In this document: positions 6,204 through 7,861 of the stretch, piece after piece | Numbering within the stretch: position 1 is the stretch's first letter | Layout: the number at the start of each line of letters is the position of its first letter | NCBI GenBank assembly: GCA_945866165.1 | Contig: CAMBGO010000103.1 | Location: 1-7,861 of the forward strand | From: Chitinophaga pinensis | GTDB taxonomy: Bacteria > Bacteroidota > Bacteroidia > Chitinophagales > Chitinophagaceae | DNA length: 7,861 nt | Direction: 5' to 3' | Position numbers and translations under genes: made by a program | The notes under the pieces: generated by a model | The model's input: only the letters and a program-made list of their open reading frames with translations | The model's database searches: none | Told to the model about the DNA's origin: nothing

Positions 6204-6647
6204 ATGACTGAAAAAAAAATAAAAAACATTTTTATGCAGGGTGCAATTCCCTCATCGTTTATTGGTGAAAGCATTGAAAAGCATTCTAGTAATAAATTAA
6301 TTGGCGGCCATTCAATCTTTCTCGGACAGGTTAGATCCGATAATATCGAAGAAAAAAAAGTAGTTGCTATTTCATACACTGCGCATGAGGAGATGGCTTT
6401 GCAAAAAATGACTGCGATTCGGGAAGATATTTTTGCTAAATACTCCCTTACCTGTATGCATGTTTATCATAGCTTAGGCAACGTTAATGCAGGTGAAATA
6501 TGTTTATTTGTGTTTACGTCATCTGCTCATCGCAAGCCAGCTATCGATGCTTGTTCTGAATGTGTTGAAAGAATCAAGGCTGAGCTTCCAATTTGGGGCA
6601 AAGAAATTTTTGACGACAATGAATATCAGTGGAAGGTAAATGCATAG
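6204..6647 (+). CDS. moaE: Molybdopterin synthase catalytic subunit MoaE
   Basis: MoaE binds cyclic pyranopterin monophosphate and, with two rounds of MoaD thiocarboxylate, converts it to molybdopterin. The active enzyme is a MoaD2-MoaE2 heterotetramer. The protein has 147 residues, near the family's usual 140-150. Family motifs are GGHSIFLGQVR near the N-terminus, SYTAHEEMA, the segment VYHSLGNVNAGEICLFV, and the C-terminal HRKPAIDACSECVERIK followed by PIWGKEIF. Lys125 aligns with catalytic Lys119 of E. coli. The position of E. coli Lys126 is Gly132 here, with a lysine one place later (Lys133). ATG at 6204 is chosen over an in-frame TTG at 6195, which would overlap the moeB stop by three bases and add MIT; the evidence does not exclude it. 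No Shine-Dalgarno is visible. The start contains a run of nine A residues. Confidence 0.94.
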   Translation: MTEKKIKNIFMQGAIPSSFIGESIEKHSSNKLIGGHSIFLGQVRSDNIEEKKVVAISYTAHEEMALQKMTAIREDIFAKYSLTCMHVYHSLGNVNAGEICLFVFTSSAHRKPAIDACSECVERIKAELPIWGKEIFDDNEYQWKVNA

Positions 6648-6669
6648 TTTAATCTAAATTAATTTTCAA

Positions 6670-7581
6670 ATGGTTAATATCACACATAAATCATCAACGC
6701 TTCGACAGGCTATTGCAATAGGAGAATTGAAAGTTTCTAAAAAAGAAACCATTGATGCCATTGTAAATAAACAAGTCCCAAAGGGTGATGTTTTTGAATT
6801 CAGTCGTGCTGCAGGGTTGCTTGCCTGTAAAAAAACATATGAAGTGATTCCGGATTGTCATCCGCTTCCTATAGAGTATGCATCCATTACCCATGAGATT
6901 GTAGATTTATCAATCATCATCAGGGTTGAAGTACATACCATATATAAAACCGGTGTTGAAGTTGAGGCTATGCACGGTGTTTCCATTACTGCTCTTACGA
7001 TGTATGATATGCTGAAACCAATTGATGATGGTATTCAAATTTCATCTATCCGACTTGAAAGCAAGAAAGGCGGTAAGAGTGATATAAAGTATGCCTATCC
7101 TGAAACTGTTAAGGCGGCAGTTATCACATGCAGCGATAGCATCAGCAAGGGTAACAATATTGATGTAAGTGGTGATGTAATTGAAGCAAAATTAAAATTG
7201 CATAAGCTTGATGTTACTCACCGCGAAGCCGTTGCTGATGATTACGACACGATACAGATAAAGACCAAAGAGCTTATTGAAAAGGGTTATCAGCTGATAT
7301 TGTTTACAGGAGGAACAGGTTTATCACCACGCGATGTCACTCCCGATGCCATTCGTCCATTATTGGATCGAGAGGTTCCAGGTATCATGGAAGTCGCACG
7401 TAATTATGGTCAGCAACGAACGCCTTATGCTATGTTGAGCAGAGGTGTTGCAGGATTTATTGGCGATTCTTTAATCATAACGATGCCGGGTTCACCCAGG
7501 GGTGCAGAAGAGACAATGGATGCCTTGTTCCCCTATATTTTACATGTATTCAGGGTTAAAGAAGGAGTTCGACACAATTAG
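6670..7581 (+). CDS. moaCB: Bifunctional MoaC-MoaB fusion protein
   Basis: One 303-residue chain joins two Moco enzymes. Residues 1-140 are MoaC, cyclic pyranopterin monophosphate synthase, which converts the MoaA product. Its active-site set is intact: Lys38, Lys54, His64 (in DCHPLP), Glu97 and Glu99 (GVEVEA), Asp113 and Lys116 (YDMLK), and Lys132, matching E. coli Lys51, Lys67, His77, Glu112, Glu114, Asp128, Lys131 and Lys147. After a short linker (about 139-147), residues 148-300 are a MoaB/MogA-type MPT-binding domain with TCSDS (153-157), GGTGLSPRDVTPDA (214-227) and MPGSPRGAEE (272-281). No separate mogA occurs in the window, so this domain is the likely molybdopterin adenylyltransferase feeding MoeA; that activity is inferred. 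MoaC-MoaB fusions are known in Bacteroidota and some other bacteria. It lies 22 bases after moaE and 2 bases before the desulfurase gene. Confidence 0.95.
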   Translation: MVNITHKSSTLRQAIAIGELKVSKKETIDAIVNKQVPKGDVFEFSRAAGLLACKKTYEVIPDCHPLPIEYASITHEIVDLSIIIRVEVHTIYKTGVEVEAMHGVSITALTMYDMLKPIDDGIQISSIRLESKKGGKSDIKYAYPETVKAAVITCSDSISKGNNIDVSGDVIEAKLKLHKLDVTHREAVADDYDTIQIKTKELIEKGYQLILFTGGTGLSPRDVTPDAIRPLLDREVPGIMEVARNYGQQRTPYAMLSRGVAGFIGDSLIITMPGSPRGAEETMDALFPYILHVFRVKEGVRHN

Positions 7582-7583
7582 TT

Positions 7584-7861
7584 ATGAGCAAGAATATACG
7601 ACAACCTATTTATCTTGATTATAATTCAACCACGCCCTGTGATTCTGAAGTGGTAGAAGCAATGCTGCCTTTTTTTAATGAGCAATTTGGAAATGCATCC
7701 AGTAAAACACATGCTTATGGATGGGGGGCTGAGGAAGCAGTTGAATCTGCAAGAGAGCAGATTGCTTCATTGATTGGCGCTTATTCACAAGACATTATTT
7801 TTACATCAGGAGCAACTGAGTCTACAAACCTAGCTATCAGGGGTTTGCTGGAAGGAAATGA
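7584..7861 (+). CDS. Cysteine desulfurase, NifS/IscS type (5' part, cut by window end)
   Basis: Cysteine desulfurases are PLP enzymes that take sulfur from L-cysteine as an enzyme-bound persulfide and pass it to acceptor proteins. Only 92 complete codons lie in the window. They match the N-terminus of the class: IYLDYNSTTP (9-18), FGNASSKTHAYG (the FGNPSSxHxxG motif, starting near 36), and FTSGATESTNLAI, the PLP-phosphate-binding region. The catalytic lysine and the persulfide cysteine would lie beyond the window end and cannot be checked. It starts with ATG 2 bases after the moaCB stop, so it belongs to the same operon. Its likely jobs are supplying sulfur to the MoeB rhodanese domain for MoaD and to XdhC-bound Moco. 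A general Fe-S cluster role is possible, so I give no gene symbol. Confidence 0.92.
   Translation, partial: MSKNIRQPIYLDYNSTTPCDSEVVEAMLPFFNEQFGNASSKTHAYGWGAEEAVESAREQIASLIGAYSQDIIFTSGATESTNLAIRGLLEGN

Noticed and set aside
6209..6228. Run of nine A residues near the moaE start (and eight near 1205 in xdhC) as possible programmed frameshift sites
   Set aside because: Both genes read through in one frame to full length, and alternate frames give no product of interest. Such runs are expected in AT-rich DNA.
6268..6288. Short direct repeat of an AAAGCATT-like word in moaE
   Set aside because: Two near copies only, inside a normal coding region; nothing suggests a mobile element or regulatory repeat.

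Overview
The window carries an almost complete molybdenum cofactor (Moco) biosynthesis operon, with every gene on the + strand and packed end to end. The DNA is AT-rich. Two intergenic sites match the Bacteroidota promoter -7 consensus TAnnTTTG, most starts lack a Shine-Dalgarno sequence, and MoaC and MoaB are fused. Together these point to a member of the Bacteroidota. The genus cannot be told from this sequence.

Layout: bases 1-33 hold no recognisable gene. A perfect 16-bp inverted repeat (34-69) looks like the terminator of a gene lying to the left. A candidate promoter follows at once (-7 box at 76-83). Then come an XdhC-family Moco chaperone (115-1272, probable CTG start), MocA-like cytidylyltransferase (1276-1887), MoaA (1891-2871), a candidate internal promoter, MoeA (2905-4092), a TauE/SafE-family membrane protein (4099-4833), MoaD (4845-5084), a MoeB-rhodanese protein (5086-6198), MoaE (6204-6647), a MoaC-MoaB fusion (6670-7581), and the first 92 codons of a NifS/IscS-type cysteine desulfurase (7584 to the window end). 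No gap between genes exceeds 33 bases.

The genes cover the pathway in order. MoaA and the MoaC domain turn GTP into cyclic pyranopterin monophosphate. MoaD and MoaE (MPT synthase), with MoeB recharging MoaD, add the dithiolene sulfurs. The MoaB domain probably adenylylates molybdopterin and MoeA inserts molybdenum. MocA can add CMP to give the cytosine dinucleotide form, and XdhC escorts the cofactor to a xanthine-dehydrogenase-type enzyme. The cysteine desulfurase is a likely sulfur source both for MoaD (through the MoeB rhodanese domain) and for XdhC-bound Moco. The TauE/SafE protein is the one member without an established Moco role. No molybdate transporter, MobA or molybdoenzyme structural gene is present.

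I see no entirely new system here. The points most worth following up are the TauE/SafE gene inside the operon, the MoeB with no CxxC zinc motif, the MoaE with Gly at a position that is Lys in E. coli, the non-ATG xdhC start, and a Shine-Dalgarno sequence written in the Gly-Gly codons of moaD.
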